Of a stretch of 39,318 nt of DNA, positions 1 through 7,717 are shown in pieces (within the stretch, counting starts at the first letter, position 1; every line of letters starts with the position of its first letter). The notes below the pieces were generated by a model. That model saw only the letters and a list, made by a program, of their open reading frames with translations, did not search any database and was not told the DNA's origin. A program made the position numbers and the translations under genes. Origin of the DNA: Acidimicrobiia bacterium (GTDB taxonomy: Bacteria > Actinomycetota > Acidimicrobiia > Acidimicrobiales > SZUA-35). The stretch covers positions 1 through 39,318 of the forward strand of contig QIKW01000166.1 in NCBI GenBank assembly GCA_003231975.1, given 5' to 3'.

Positions 1-227
1 CGATCCAAGTGCTCTTTCCCCGTCCGCTTTAGGGATTGTGGCTGGTCGAGTCTTCGCTCGACTAAGCGTAACGACGGCCTATGACAACCTCGAAACCGGC
101 CCGACGGCCACGCAAAGCAGCCAAACAGTCACCCACAGTCACGCTGACGCGCCCGCGGACGCGTCCCGGCCACCCAACGCAGCCGTCAATCACTCAAAGC
201 GAGATCCATCTGAGGTCAATTACCCGA

Positions 228-311
228 GGGCCCGTGCTTCACCTCGACAAAGACTTCGAGCTGATCTCACAAATCACCGGCCAGCCAGTCGAGCGCCTCG
301 ACATCAATTGA
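228..311 (+). pseudogene. VapC-type PIN toxin, C-terminal fragment
   Basis: The last 27 codons before the stop at 309-311 read GPVLHLDKDFELISQITGQP and onward. This is the usual last strand and helix of VapC PIN-domain toxins, with the acidic residues of the DKDF motif. The frame upstream (from 81) is low-complexity, basic and unlike a PIN domain, and it has a stop at 69-71, so the N-terminal catalytic residues are absent. I read it as the residue of a decayed toxin gene. It lies about 80 bp before an intact antitoxin-toxin pair, which fits repeated gain and loss of toxin-antitoxin modules here. The match rests on motif recognition only. Confidence 0.55.
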
Positions 312-328
312 ACCCCCGCGAATGACGC

Positions 329-354
329 CATCGCCCTGCCAGTTCATGGCGATG
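329..354. promoter_or_regulatory. Inverted repeat upstream of the vapB-type gene
   Basis: CATCGCC at 329-335 and GGCGATG at 348-354 form a perfect 7-bp inverted repeat with a 12-nt spacer. It sits 38 bp before the antitoxin start and roughly where a -35 region or operator would lie. VapBC complexes usually repress their own promoter, so an operator role is plausible but not shown. No T-run follows, so a terminator is less likely. Confidence 0.35.
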
Positions 355-379
355 ACCGTATGCAACAAGACCGATCCTG

Positions 380-394
380 ATATGCTTTTCATAT
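380..394 (+). promoter_or_regulatory. -10 element of vapB-type gene, leaderless, with small inverted repeat
   Basis: TATGCT at 381-386 ends 6 nt before the ATG at 393, the spacing expected for a transcript starting at the start codon. ATATG (380-384) and CATAT (390-394) form an inverted repeat overlapping both the -10 and the start codon, a possible autoregulatory operator. No Shine-Dalgarno sequence is present. Confidence 0.4.
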
Positions 395-671
395 GCAGAA
401 GCGACGCGTTACTGTAACAGTAGACCAGGACCTAGTTGACGAAGCGGCCGCGGCGGTGGCCTCGGGGCAAGCCGAATCGGTCAGCGCGTGGGTATCTGGA
501 GCGATGGCTCAACGACGAGAACGTGACCGCCGACTGGGCGAGCTAGCCGCCCTCGTTAGCGCCTATGAGGCTGAGCACGGCGTGATCAGCGATGAGGAAC
601 TTGCCGCCCAAGCTCAGGCCGATCGAGACTCTGCTGCATCAATCCGGGCCAGTCAACAACTTGCCGGATGA
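393..671 (+). CDS. VapB-type antitoxin
   Basis: A 92-residue protein. Residues 3-12 (KRRVTVTVDQ) read as a ribbon strand, followed by a helix-turn-helix-like stretch (DLVDEAAAAVASGQAESVSA), as in ribbon-helix-helix antitoxins. The acidic C-terminal half (YEAEHGVISDEELAAQA) is the expected toxin-binding tail. Its TGA overlaps the ATG of the downstream PIN toxin (ATGA at 668-671), so the two are translationally coupled in the standard antitoxin-first order. Predicted role: neutralise the toxin and repress the shared promoter. The ATG follows a -10-like hexamer by 6 nt, so it is probably leaderless. The exact antitoxin subfamily is uncertain. Confidence 0.8.
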   Translation: MQKRRVTVTVDQDLVDEAAAAVASGQAESVSAWVSGAMAQRRERDRRLGELAALVSAYEAEHGVISDEELAAQAQADRDSAASIRASQQLAG

Positions 672-1045
672 CCCTGATCTTCGACTCTGGCGCCTTCATT
701 GCGCTCGAACGCAACGACCGGGCAATGTGGCGGCGGGTGAAAGCAGCCGAACGAGCCAGCGACGTGCCAGTTACCCACGGAGGTGTGGTGGCCCAAGTAT
801 GGCGAGGCGGCGGCCGCCAAGCCCTTCTCGCCCGCGCCCTTCAAGCAGTTGAGGTTGTTGGGCTTGATGAAGACCTCGGCCGCCGCGCAGGGACACTGGC
901 GGCCAAAGCAGGCTCGGTTGATGTGATCGACGCAGCCTTGGCGGCAATGGCCCGACACGGCGACCAATTGCTGACCTCTGACCCCCACGATCTAGCCGCA
1001 CTCATTGATGTTGGCAGACAACGGGTCGACATAATCAAGACCTGA
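668..1045 (+). CDS. vapC: VapC-type PIN-domain ribonuclease toxin
   Basis: A 125-residue PIN domain of typical VapC length. The first catalytic aspartate is in IFDSGAFIALER (D6). The later acidic residues are in GLDEDLGRRAG, in the conserved GSVDVIDAALAAMA block, and in LLTSDPHDLAAL near the end. These acidic positions bind Mg2+ or Mn2+ and cleave RNA in the family. All appear present, so the toxin is probably active. The start overlaps the antitoxin stop by 4 bp. The RNA target cannot be deduced; VapC enzymes generally cut specific tRNAs or rRNA. Confidence 0.87.
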   Translation: MTLIFDSGAFIALERNDRAMWRRVKAAERASDVPVTHGGVVAQVWRGGGRQALLARALQAVEVVGLDEDLGRRAGTLAAKAGSVDVIDAALAAMARHGDQLLTSDPHDLAALIDVGRQRVDIIKT

Positions 1046-1114
1046 GAGCTATGTGGCTGGATTATCCGGTTGGTATCCTCCGGCCGTTACAAGCGCCTCG
1101 AGATCGGAGCCGTT

Positions 1115-1816
1115 ATGGCAGATGAAACTGGGCTGATCGGGCTCAACCCTTATGATCTTCAAGACATCGAATGCCGGCGACTGGCCGATCACTTTAGCGC
1201 TTTGAGCAATGATGATTGGGGTTTGGCATCGGGGTGTGAAGGCTGGAGTCGCCACGACGTTCTGTCTCACCTTGTTGCCATAGAGCAGTACTTTTCGGCC
1301 TGTCTCAGCTTCGGGGTGAAAGCGCTGATACAGCAGCACCTCGACAGTGGGTCCAGGTCTTTGGACGACTTCAACGCAGCTGGAGTTTCGGCGGGCTCAG
1401 CCATCGCGTCGAATGACCTTCTGGCTGGGTGGCGTTCACACAACGAGGAAAACCGCGCCGGGTTCAGGGCCGCCGACGGCACCGACATTGACACCTCGGT
1501 TGGTGCCTATCCGGCCAGATTCCAGGCATTCCACGCCGCGTTTGAGTATGCAATCCACGCCAACGACGTTGCCGCGGCGGTAAGCCCCGAAGAACTCGAC
1601 ACCCGTCAAAACTGGCTGGCAGGCGTCGCCCGCTTCGCTCTGACCGAGATCAAGCCAACAGCGGTGATCGAGGAAGTTGGCGGCCGATACGAAGTCACAA
1701 CAGATCACGGATCGGCAGCATTTGACCGAGACACCTTCGTCTCTGGCGTTGCCGGCCGGGCCAAACCGGATGCGGCCAGCCAAGCCGACCTGGAGCTGCT
1801 GTCGCTCGGCTACTGA
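1115..1816 (+). CDS. Maleylpyruvate isomerase family mycothiol-dependent enzyme
   Basis: A 233-residue protein of the actinobacterial mycothiol-dependent maleylpyruvate isomerase/DinB-like family. The N-terminal helix bundle includes GCEGWSRHDVLSHLVAIEQY. The H-x3-H pattern (RHDVLSHL) and the later FEYAIHANDVAAA histidine are where this superfamily binds its metal. Members transfer or isomerise small substrates using mycothiol; the substrate here is unknown. The ATG at 1115 is preferred over a TTG at 1070 because GGAG (1106-1109) lies 5 nt upstream. It is followed by an orphan antitoxin-like ORF and shows no clear operon partner. Confidence 0.75.
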   Translation: MADETGLIGLNPYDLQDIECRRLADHFSALSNDDWGLASGCEGWSRHDVLSHLVAIEQYFSACLSFGVKALIQQHLDSGSRSLDDFNAAGVSAGSAIASNDLLAGWRSHNEENRAGFRAADGTDIDTSVGAYPARFQAFHAAFEYAIHANDVAAAVSPEELDTRQNWLAGVARFALTEIKPTAVIEEVGGRYEVTTDHGSAAFDRDTFVSGVAGRAKPDAASQADLELLSLGY

Positions 1817-1904
1817 ACCAGTCTGGGCCAATATCGATGGCGGGCAACCGTCACAGTCTCGAGTAAGACAGATCTAACGCGGGCGGGTATTCACTGTCAC
1901 AAGG

Positions 1905-2195
1905 GTGGAGGTGGGAGCTGGCAGCTCATCAAAGACCCGGATCGCTGAACTGCGAGGTACGACCATGCTTGAGGTAGTGACCGACGCAGTCCATCGGCTT
2001 AGTAGTGAGGAGTGGTGGTTGTCGGTTCGAGATGCGTTAGATGGGCTGAACCCGTCAGAAGTTGCCACCTACCAGCAGGCACGCGATCGACGAGATCCTG
2101 CGAAATGCGCTCAATCTGTAGTCGTAGACCCGGGCAAACGATGGGACGGCCCGATCACAACAGATTGCGAATGCGCAGACCCGGTATTTGTTTGA
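1905..2195 (+). CDS. Orphan ribbon-helix-helix antitoxin-like protein, possibly frameshifted
   Basis: The core of this 96-residue ORF (SKTRIAELRGTTMLEVVTDA, then VHRLSSEEWWLSVRDAL) resembles small antitoxins with a ribbon-helix-helix fold. No toxin gene follows. A GTG start at 1905 is supported by CACTGT (1892-1897) 7 nt upstream. From about 2073 the encoded tail is cysteine-rich and unlike an antitoxin. Shifting one base after the YQQ codons gives a short acidic ending (HAIDEILRNALNL, stop at once), which looks more natural, so a single-base frameshift is possible. The alternative is a divergent intact small regulator. Confidence 0.45.
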   Translation: MEVGAGSSSKTRIAELRGTTMLEVVTDAVHRLSSEEWWLSVRDALDGLNPSEVATYQQARDRRDPAKCAQSVVVDPGKRWDGPITTDCECADPVFV

Positions 2196-2243
2196 AGTCA
2201 GCCAAGTTGGCCAATGACCGCCGCCCCTTAGGGTGACAGAACA

Positions 2244-2648
2244 ATGTCGACAGATGATGCCCCCGAAGCAGCCCCCCAGAGTGCCGCAACCAACGTGATC
2301 GGCGGAGAACTCCAAGAGTGCTCCAGTGATCCACTTACCGGCTGGTTTCGCGACGGCTGCTGCAACACCGGGCCTGGAGACATGGGAATACACACGGTGT
2401 GCGCAATCGTTACCGATGACTTCTTGGAGTTCTCAAGGGCTGCTGGTAACGACTTGTCTACACCGCACCCAGAGGCCGGGTTCGCTGGGCTTAGCGACGG
2501 CGACGGCTGGTGTATCTGTGCACCACGATGGCAGGAAGCATTCGATGCTGGCCATGCGCCTCCGGTTCGGTTGAAGGCCACCCACCTTTCAACATTGGAG
2601 TGGTGCTCGCTCGACGCCATGAAAAGTGTTGCGCTCGACCTTGACTGA
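2244..2648 (+). CDS. DUF2237 family protein
   Basis: A 134-residue protein matching the DUF2237 family over nearly its whole length. Signature stretches are the NVIGGELQECSSDPLTGWFR opening, then DGCCNTGPGDMGIHTVCAIV, the FLEFSRAAGNDLSTPHPEAG block and GDGWCICAPRWQEAF. The conserved cysteines (CCNTG, CIC) suggest metal or redox chemistry, but no function is established. The ATG lies 9 nt after TAGGGT (2229-2234), consistent with a very short or absent leader. It is followed 53 bp later by the MFS gene, which has its own promoter-like hexamer, so the two may be transcribed separately. Confidence 0.85.
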   Translation: MSTDDAPEAAPQSAATNVIGGELQECSSDPLTGWFRDGCCNTGPGDMGIHTVCAIVTDDFLEFSRAAGNDLSTPHPEAGFAGLSDGDGWCICAPRWQEAFDAGHAPPVRLKATHLSTLEWCSLDAMKSVALDLD

Positions 2649-2688
2649 TTGCTGCGCCACTGATTAATGCGCAATGACCACTCCCGCT

Positions 2689-2694
2689 TAGTGT
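2689..2694 (+). promoter_or_regulatory. -10 element of the MFS gene
   Basis: TAGTGT ends 7 nt before the GTG at 2702. With no Shine-Dalgarno sequence this supports a leaderless transcript and fixes the GTG start. Confidence 0.4.
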
Positions 2695-2701
2695 CTCGGG
2701 G

Positions 2702-3889
2702 GTGACTGCTTTGGACCTCGACCCCCGGCTTGACTCGCGTCGAAGTTGGGCCATTGCGTTTGCCGGCATGCTCTCGATGTTCACCGTGTTCGGAGTGGCA
2801 TACAGCTTCGGGGCGTTCTTCAACTCGATGAGCGAAGAGTTCGGCGCCAGCAGTGGTGCCACTGCCCTGGTGTTCTCAATCACTATCAGCCTCTCATTCA
2901 TCTTCGGAATGATCACCGGCAGATGGGCTGACCGGGTTGGGCCCCGCCCGGTTCTGATTGCTGGCGCAGCATCACTGACCGGTGGCCTGCTTTTGACCGC
3001 GGCAGTGCCCAATCTCTGGCTTGGCTACCTCACATACGGAGTTGGGCTGGGTTTTGCCATCGCCTGTGGTTATGTGCCGATGGTCGCAACCGTTAGCGGA
3101 TGGTTCCACCATCGTCGGGCCAGCGCAATCGGCATGGCCGTTGCTGGCATCGGGCTTGGCACACTGGTCGGTTCACCTCTAGCGGCCAGACTCATCGCCG
3201 CCACATCGTGGCGCACCACATATGTGATCTTCGGTGTGGTCGGCGGGGCGCTTCTTCTTGTAACAGCCGCCATTGCCCGGCCCGGCCCCGCCGCAACCGC
3301 TACCGAAAGGCCGCAAGCCCTGCGCGAGCTGCTGAGAATCGCCGACTTCGCCATTCTGTATGTAGCGATCGTGCTTGTTTCAATGAGCCTCTTCGTGCCG
3401 TTTGTCTACCTCGGCAGTTTCGCCGAGCAACAGGGAACAAGCGAAGTGCCAGCCGCAGCACTGATCGGCATCATCGGCGGGTCAAGCATTATTGGCCGCC
3501 TCGGCCTTGGCGCACTTGCCGACCGCGTCGGGCCCATCCTGTTGCTTCGCGTCTCGTTCGCGGTAATGGCAGCCAGCCATGTGCTGTGGTTGGGTGCAGG
3601 CGACCGATACACGGTTCTGGTTCTCTATTCGGTTGTGTTCGGGCTGGGCTACGGCGGCTTCATTGCGCTGTCTCCACCTGTTACCGCGCTCCGCTTCGGC
3701 GTGGAAGGGCTCGGCGGGCTGCTTGGCACCCTGTACACCAGCGCCGCCATTGGAGGCCTGACCGGGCCACCGCTGGCCGGGGTATTGATCGACGTGTGGG
3801 GTTTCAACGCCGCCATCGGATTCGCCGCGGTGATCGGTGCCGCAGCGTTCATGGTCTTCACCAGATTCAACAAAAGTGGTGACACCTAG
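2702..3889 (+). CDS. MFS transporter (monocarboxylate/oxalate-formate antiporter type)
   Basis: A 395-residue polytopic protein with about 12 hydrophobic segments and the MFS loop motif GRWADRVGPRPVL between helices 2 and 3, with a second copy GALADRVGPILLL between helices 8 and 9. The layout (SFGAFFNSMSEEFGAS in helix 1, GWFHHRRASAIGMAVAG after helix 4) resembles the monocarboxylate porter and oxalate/formate antiporter branch. The substrate is probably a small organic acid, but this is not determined. The GTG start follows a -10-like hexamer by 7 nt. It converges on the minus-strand FtsK-like gene with a 22-bp gap. Confidence 0.83.
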   Translation: MTALDLDPRLDSRRSWAIAFAGMLSMFTVFGVAYSFGAFFNSMSEEFGASSGATALVFSITISLSFIFGMITGRWADRVGPRPVLIAGAASLTGGLLLTAAVPNLWLGYLTYGVGLGFAIACGYVPMVATVSGWFHHRRASAIGMAVAGIGLGTLVGSPLAARLIAATSWRTTYVIFGVVGGALLLVTAAIARPGPAATATERPQALRELLRIADFAILYVAIVLVSMSLFVPFVYLGSFAEQQGTSEVPAAALIGIIGGSSIIGRLGLGALADRVGPILLLRVSFAVMAASHVLWLGAGDRYTVLVLYSVVFGLGYGGFIALSPPVTALRFGVEGLGGLLGTLYTSAAIGGLTGPPLAGVLIDVWGFNAAIGFAAVIGAAAFMVFTRFNKSGDT

Positions 3890-3894
3890 GCACA

Positions 3895-3918
3895 AGCCTG
3901 TGGACCACAACTCAGGCT
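3895..3918. terminator. Possible bidirectional terminator hairpin between convergent genes
   Basis: AGCCTG at 3895-3900 pairs with CAGGCT at 3913-3918 around a 12-nt loop. It lies in the 22-bp gap between the convergent MFS and FtsK-like genes and overlaps the stop codon of the latter. There is no U-tract on either strand, so the call is weak. Confidence 0.25.
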
Positions 3919-6900
3919 GCGATTTGGAGGACGGTAACTCTGCCTCTGTCCACCAAAGCCGCTCGGCCCACTGGGGCGTTGCTTAGGTCTGGCACCAGCA
4001 CCCGGCAGAGCTCTCCGTCGGCCCGGCTGGGGTTCAGCAGCACCACTTGGGCCGTTGGTAGGAGGCCAGTGACCCAGCCCCCAAATCCTCGGGCGGCGGC
4101 AGGGGTGCAGCCAACAACAAGCCCAAGGTTCTCAGAAGCGGCACGATCCAACAGGGGCTGCACGGCCTCTTCGGTTTTGGCCTCGGCGTCGTCTATCTCA
4201 ATCACTTCAGCCTCAGCGCCCATGGCTGCCCTGATGGTTGCAAGCGTGGTGGATCGACCCGAGCCTGGTTGGCCAAGAACAAGCACCGTGCTGCGTGGGC
4301 CAAGCCTGACGGGACGGGCCTGAAGGTCGAGGTCTAGCCCGATTGGAACGACCAACTGGTCTCCGTCAACCTCGGCTGACGGAAGCTGGCTTCTGGCTAC
4401 GCGGTTTCCAAGAATGCGAACGGGCTCTGGCCAGGCTGTGGTGCCGGCAGCGGCGTTTAGCAGATCCACCAGCTGGGGAATTGCTGCTTCGTCCAGGCGC
4501 ACAACGGCCCCAGACAGGCCGGAGGTCGGATCAACACAACGAGAGTCTGCCAGTTCTGGAACATCCTTTGACCGGAGCCCGAAGGTGAGGAAACCAGCCG
4601 GGTCGCTTAAGTTGTGGAGGATTCGCAGGCCCAGGTGGCTGGTGACCCTGCTGGGAACGTCTCGATCCGAGGAGCCGCTGACAATCACGCTGAGGTGGCG
4701 GTTGCCAGCACGTCGAACCAGGCGGGTGAGGGCGCCGACCGCGTCGAGGCCTGCCTCATCCTCAAGCGCTTCTGCCACAGCAGCCCAAGAGTTCACAACA
4801 AGAATCGTTGGGTCAGAACTCTGGGAGGCGGCGCCCACCATCTCAACAGCCTTCAGCATCCTTGCCGGTTCGCGGGCTGGAACCACGTCGCCAACGCAGG
4901 GCAAGGCGGCCAGTGCTGCGAGGCCACCGCTGGCACCATCAAGAACATAGACCGACGGGACGGGCAAGCCCTGTTCAAGCTGGGTGCGAACAGCCGAGAT
5001 CACGGCGCTGCACACAGAGTGTTCAACCTCTGCGGCGTTACTGCCCAGGATCAACACACCAGTCTCTTCGCTGTCCCAAGAAAGAACCACTCGCCGCCTC
5101 TGATCGGGATCGTCAAGCAGCCCAAGCGGAACTGACCCACCTTGGCTGCTGGTGTTGGCGCCAGACTGATCACCCGACGGAGCGTTCCGGGTGGTGCTTA
5201 GCAGCGCCTCGGTTACCGCAGTTAGGGGGGCCAGCCATGGCGGGGCAGGCAGGCGAAGCTGAAGCTCTTCGGCCAGCCGAGTGGTCACGGCCGGGATCTC
5301 AGTTGTGGGGTCCAGCGGTTCGGGCTGACTTTGGCCAACGCCGCCTCTCAGCGCCTCTCCGGCCAGGGCAACCAGCCGCAGCCGGTCTGCTCCGCCGAAA
5401 CGGCTTTCCAGCAAGCTGGGGTGAAGAACGAATGGCTCAACGTCTCCCCCTCTGGCTTCGGCTGCAAGCCTGGCAACCTGGATCACTTTGGGAGGGCCAG
5501 ACCCCTGCCTCAGAACGGCCCTTCCCGGGATTTCGGGAAGATTGGCCGCTTCAGGGCCGTCAATCACATCAATGCTGTCGCCCCGATCTTGCACTCTCAG
5601 GCACAACCTCAGGTTCGTGTTTGCCCTGATTTGGCCGGTGACCACACCGGCTGGCCGCTGGGTAGCGAGGACAAGATGGACTCCGAGGGAACGGCCTCGT
5701 CTGGCAACGTCTACCAACCCGTCCAGGAAGTCGGGCAGCTCATCGGCAAGGGCAGCGAACTCATCAACCACCACAACGAGCCTAGGAAACCCCAACGGGT
5801 GGTCGAGCGGAATGTCGCCGATGTCGTTTACCCCTATGTCTCGCAGCAACTGTTCGCGGTCAAGCATTTCGGCTCTAAGGCTGCGCAACGCCCGGGCCGC
5901 TTCGTGCGCATCGAGGTCTGTTACGAGGGCGGCAACATGGGGCAACCCCGCCACAACATCAAACGCTCCCCCACCCTTGAAGTCGATCAGCACAAACGAA
6001 ACCAGGTCGGGCGGTTGGTTGGCTGCGGCGGCCGCCACCAAGGTGCGCAGCGCCTCGCTCTTGCCTGAGCCGGTGGTGCCGGCAACGAGGGCGTGAGGGC
6101 CGTCGGCGACAAGATCCAACTGCACGGGGCCGCTTTCATCGAAGCCGATTGGAGCCAACAGACACTGACGGTTGGCGCGGTCCCAGGACCGCCGCACAGA
6201 CTGTTCGATATCGGCCTCCAAACCGGCAGCCGACGCCAGCCCAATGGCGTGCGGGAGGCGAGCCGAAGGTTCCTCTCGTTCCGGGTCATCAAAAGGGGCC
6301 AGCCAGCGAGCCACGACGGTTGCTTCGGTCTCGGTGAGCTGGCGGACAATCCCCTGCCCGCCAAACTCAGGCGAACCCAGCGAGGGGTTCGTTAGGTCAA
6401 CCAGGTGAAAAACTTCGTCTGGCGAGACAGCAAGTCTTTGGCTGCACGCGGCGGGCACCTCGTTGTCTGCGCCCAGCCAGACAATGTGCGCAACCTCCAA
6501 CCTTCCGGCGAACAGCTTGGCCAGCCCACCCGGGCCCTTGGGTTCGGGCCCGTCTACCACCACGAGGGCCGCTCGTTGGGGGGCCTCATTCGGATCGAGG
6601 CTCTTCTTCCTGGTCAGACCGGCAAGCGCTTGGTCGATCTGTTCTTCGGTTACCGCAACCATTCCAAGGGAAGGGAGCCACTTCAGCCAGTCCCATTCGG
6701 TCAACCGATCAGGGGTGGTAATCAAAACCAGATCCAGATCGGCTGGTCCGAAACGGGTAGCCATATCGGTAACCAACCAGCGAACCGCAGCCAGCGATGG
6801 CCCCCGATCGCCGACAACGCCAAGCCCTCTTCCGGGCTGGATTTCAACTCTGATCGGCACCGAGCGCAGCAAACCGCCCGGCGAGCGGTCGATGCTTTCT

Positions 6901-7622
6901 GGATCCACCAAACCGGGGATAGGGGTAACCACGTCCCCGTCGCCAACCGAGACCGTCAGAGGTTCCCCGGGAAGGTGGCGTTCCTGCCAAGGGGTGCTGC
7001 CGTCTTCGCGCAGGCCGAGCAGTTGGGCCTCGTTTCGATTTGCTGTTCTGCGCCTGTCAGCTTCTGCGTTCAGCCAGGCTGGAACCACCAGGTCATACTC
7101 TGCACCTGAGGCCTCCAACGCCGTTTCTCTTCTGCGCTTGGCCTTCCTGTTCGAGAGCCGACCGGCAAACCAGCGACCAAGCAGGGCCGCAGCGGAGGCC
7201 GCGGCCAGCAGCGCGAAAAGCGGCGAGAACACGAATGCGGCAACAGCGCCGGTTAGAACCGACGGAACAATTGCGGCCCACGGGATTCCGGCCGCCTCCC
7301 CTGGGGAGTCTGGGATCTCAACCGTCAAGGCCGGCGGGTCAACAGGGCCTGCACTGCCAAGGGGAGACCGCAGGGCGGTTAGCCGACCCGAGTGGTCGGG
7401 CCGTCTCAGTCTTGACTGCGACCTTGATGGCGAGCTTGATTGCGACCCCGCCCCCTTTGCGCCCTTGACCTTTGGCTCGATCAGGTCACCCCGGGCTGGG
7501 GCTACCGGCGGGAAGCTACCGCTGGCGGAATCAATGGCTCGCCACCGAACGTCTACTTCTGCTTGGTTCCCGCTCTCGGGGTCGGCAACCCTCACGCACC
7601 ATTCGATCCCACTGTTCTGCAT
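3912..7622 (-). CDS. FtsK/SpoIIIE-type ATPase, EccC-like (orphan type VII secretion-type motor)
   Basis: A 1236-residue multidomain ATPase. Two hydrophobic helices at about residues 113-150 anchor it. The first FtsK domain has an intact Walker A (GTTGSGKSEALR, Lys near residue 521), LIDFKGGGAF, Walker B (RLVVVVDEFAAL) and LATQRPAGVVTGQIRANTN. A second module keeps only the fold (LILGSNAAEVEHS, no P-loop). The third has GQPGSGRSTT, with Arg for the catalytic Lys. This active-first, degenerate-later order is that of EccC/EssC motors of type VII secretion. No esx substrate, EccB/D/E or FHA domain is nearby. The start at 7622 is chosen over a GTG at 7670 because TATATA lies 10 nt upstream. Confidence 0.82.
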   Translation of the reverse strand: MQNSGIEWCVRVADPESGNQAEVDVRWRAIDSASGSFPPVAPARGDLIEPKVKGAKGAGSQSSSPSRSQSRLRRPDHSGRLTALRSPLGSAGPVDPPALTVEIPDSPGEAAGIPWAAIVPSVLTGAVAAFVFSPLFALLAAASAAALLGRWFAGRLSNRKAKRRRETALEASGAEYDLVVPAWLNAEADRRRTANRNEAQLLGLREDGSTPWQERHLPGEPLTVSVGDGDVVTPIPGLVDPESIDRSPGGLLRSVPIRVEIQPGRGLGVVGDRGPSLAAVRWLVTDMATRFGPADLDLVLITTPDRLTEWDWLKWLPSLGMVAVTEEQIDQALAGLTRKKSLDPNEAPQRAALVVVDGPEPKGPGGLAKLFAGRLEVAHIVWLGADNEVPAACSQRLAVSPDEVFHLVDLTNPSLGSPEFGGQGIVRQLTETEATVVARWLAPFDDPEREEPSARLPHAIGLASAAGLEADIEQSVRRSWDRANRQCLLAPIGFDESGPVQLDLVADGPHALVAGTTGSGKSEALRTLVAAAAANQPPDLVSFVLIDFKGGGAFDVVAGLPHVAALVTDLDAHEAARALRSLRAEMLDREQLLRDIGVNDIGDIPLDHPLGFPRLVVVVDEFAALADELPDFLDGLVDVARRGRSLGVHLVLATQRPAGVVTGQIRANTNLRLCLRVQDRGDSIDVIDGPEAANLPEIPGRAVLRQGSGPPKVIQVARLAAEARGGDVEPFVLHPSLLESRFGGADRLRLVALAGEALRGGVGQSQPEPLDPTTEIPAVTTRLAEELQLRLPAPPWLAPLTAVTEALLSTTRNAPSGDQSGANTSSQGGSVPLGLLDDPDQRRRVVLSWDSEETGVLILGSNAAEVEHSVCSAVISAVRTQLEQGLPVPSVYVLDGASGGLAALAALPCVGDVVPAREPARMLKAVEMVGAASQSSDPTILVVNSWAAVAEALEDEAGLDAVGALTRLVRRAGNRHLSVIVSGSSDRDVPSRVTSHLGLRILHNLSDPAGFLTFGLRSKDVPELADSRCVDPTSGLSGAVVRLDEAAIPQLVDLLNAAAGTTAWPEPVRILGNRVARSQLPSAEVDGDQLVVPIGLDLDLQARPVRLGPRSTVLVLGQPGSGRSTTLATIRAAMGAEAEVIEIDDAEAKTEEAVQPLLDRAASENLGLVVGCTPAAARGFGGWVTGLLPTAQVVLLNPSRADGELCRVLVPDLSNAPVGRAALVDRGRVTVLQIAA

Positions 7623-7632
7623 CAATTGAGTG

Positions 7633-7638
7633 TATATA
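7633..7638 (-). promoter_or_regulatory. -10 element of the FtsK/EccC-like gene
   Basis: On the minus strand TATATA ends 10 nt before the ATG at 7622, within an AT-rich patch (7621-7670) that contrasts with the GC-rich surroundings. No Shine-Dalgarno sequence is visible. Confidence 0.4.
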
Positions 7639-7692
7639 AACGTAGTTAATGCTGTATTTAGGCAATACACCTTGGCGCTGAAGGCTGAGCGC

Positions 7693-7717
7693 TGGCAGGG
7701 CTAGTTGGCAGGGCTAG
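7693..7717. repeat. 12-bp tandem duplication at an aminotransferase stop codon
   Basis: TGGCAGGGCTAG occurs at 7693-7704 and again at 7706-7717, separated by one base. The second copy contains the stop codon of the minus-strand aminotransferase. It looks like a local duplication; no function is evident. Confidence 0.6.

Noticed and set aside
1-80. A partial upstream gene at the window edge
   Set aside because: Frames are short and interrupted; nothing recognisable was found before the VapC fragment.
2055-2393. Minus-strand ORF over the orphan antitoxin and DUF2237 gene
   Set aside because: The product has no recognisable motif, and it overlaps a well-supported DUF2237 gene on the other strand.
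4343-7629. Long plus-strand ORFs under the FtsK-like gene (for example 6463-7629)
   Set aside because: They show no recognisable domains and lie opposite a strongly conserved ATPase, so they are shadows of its reading frame.
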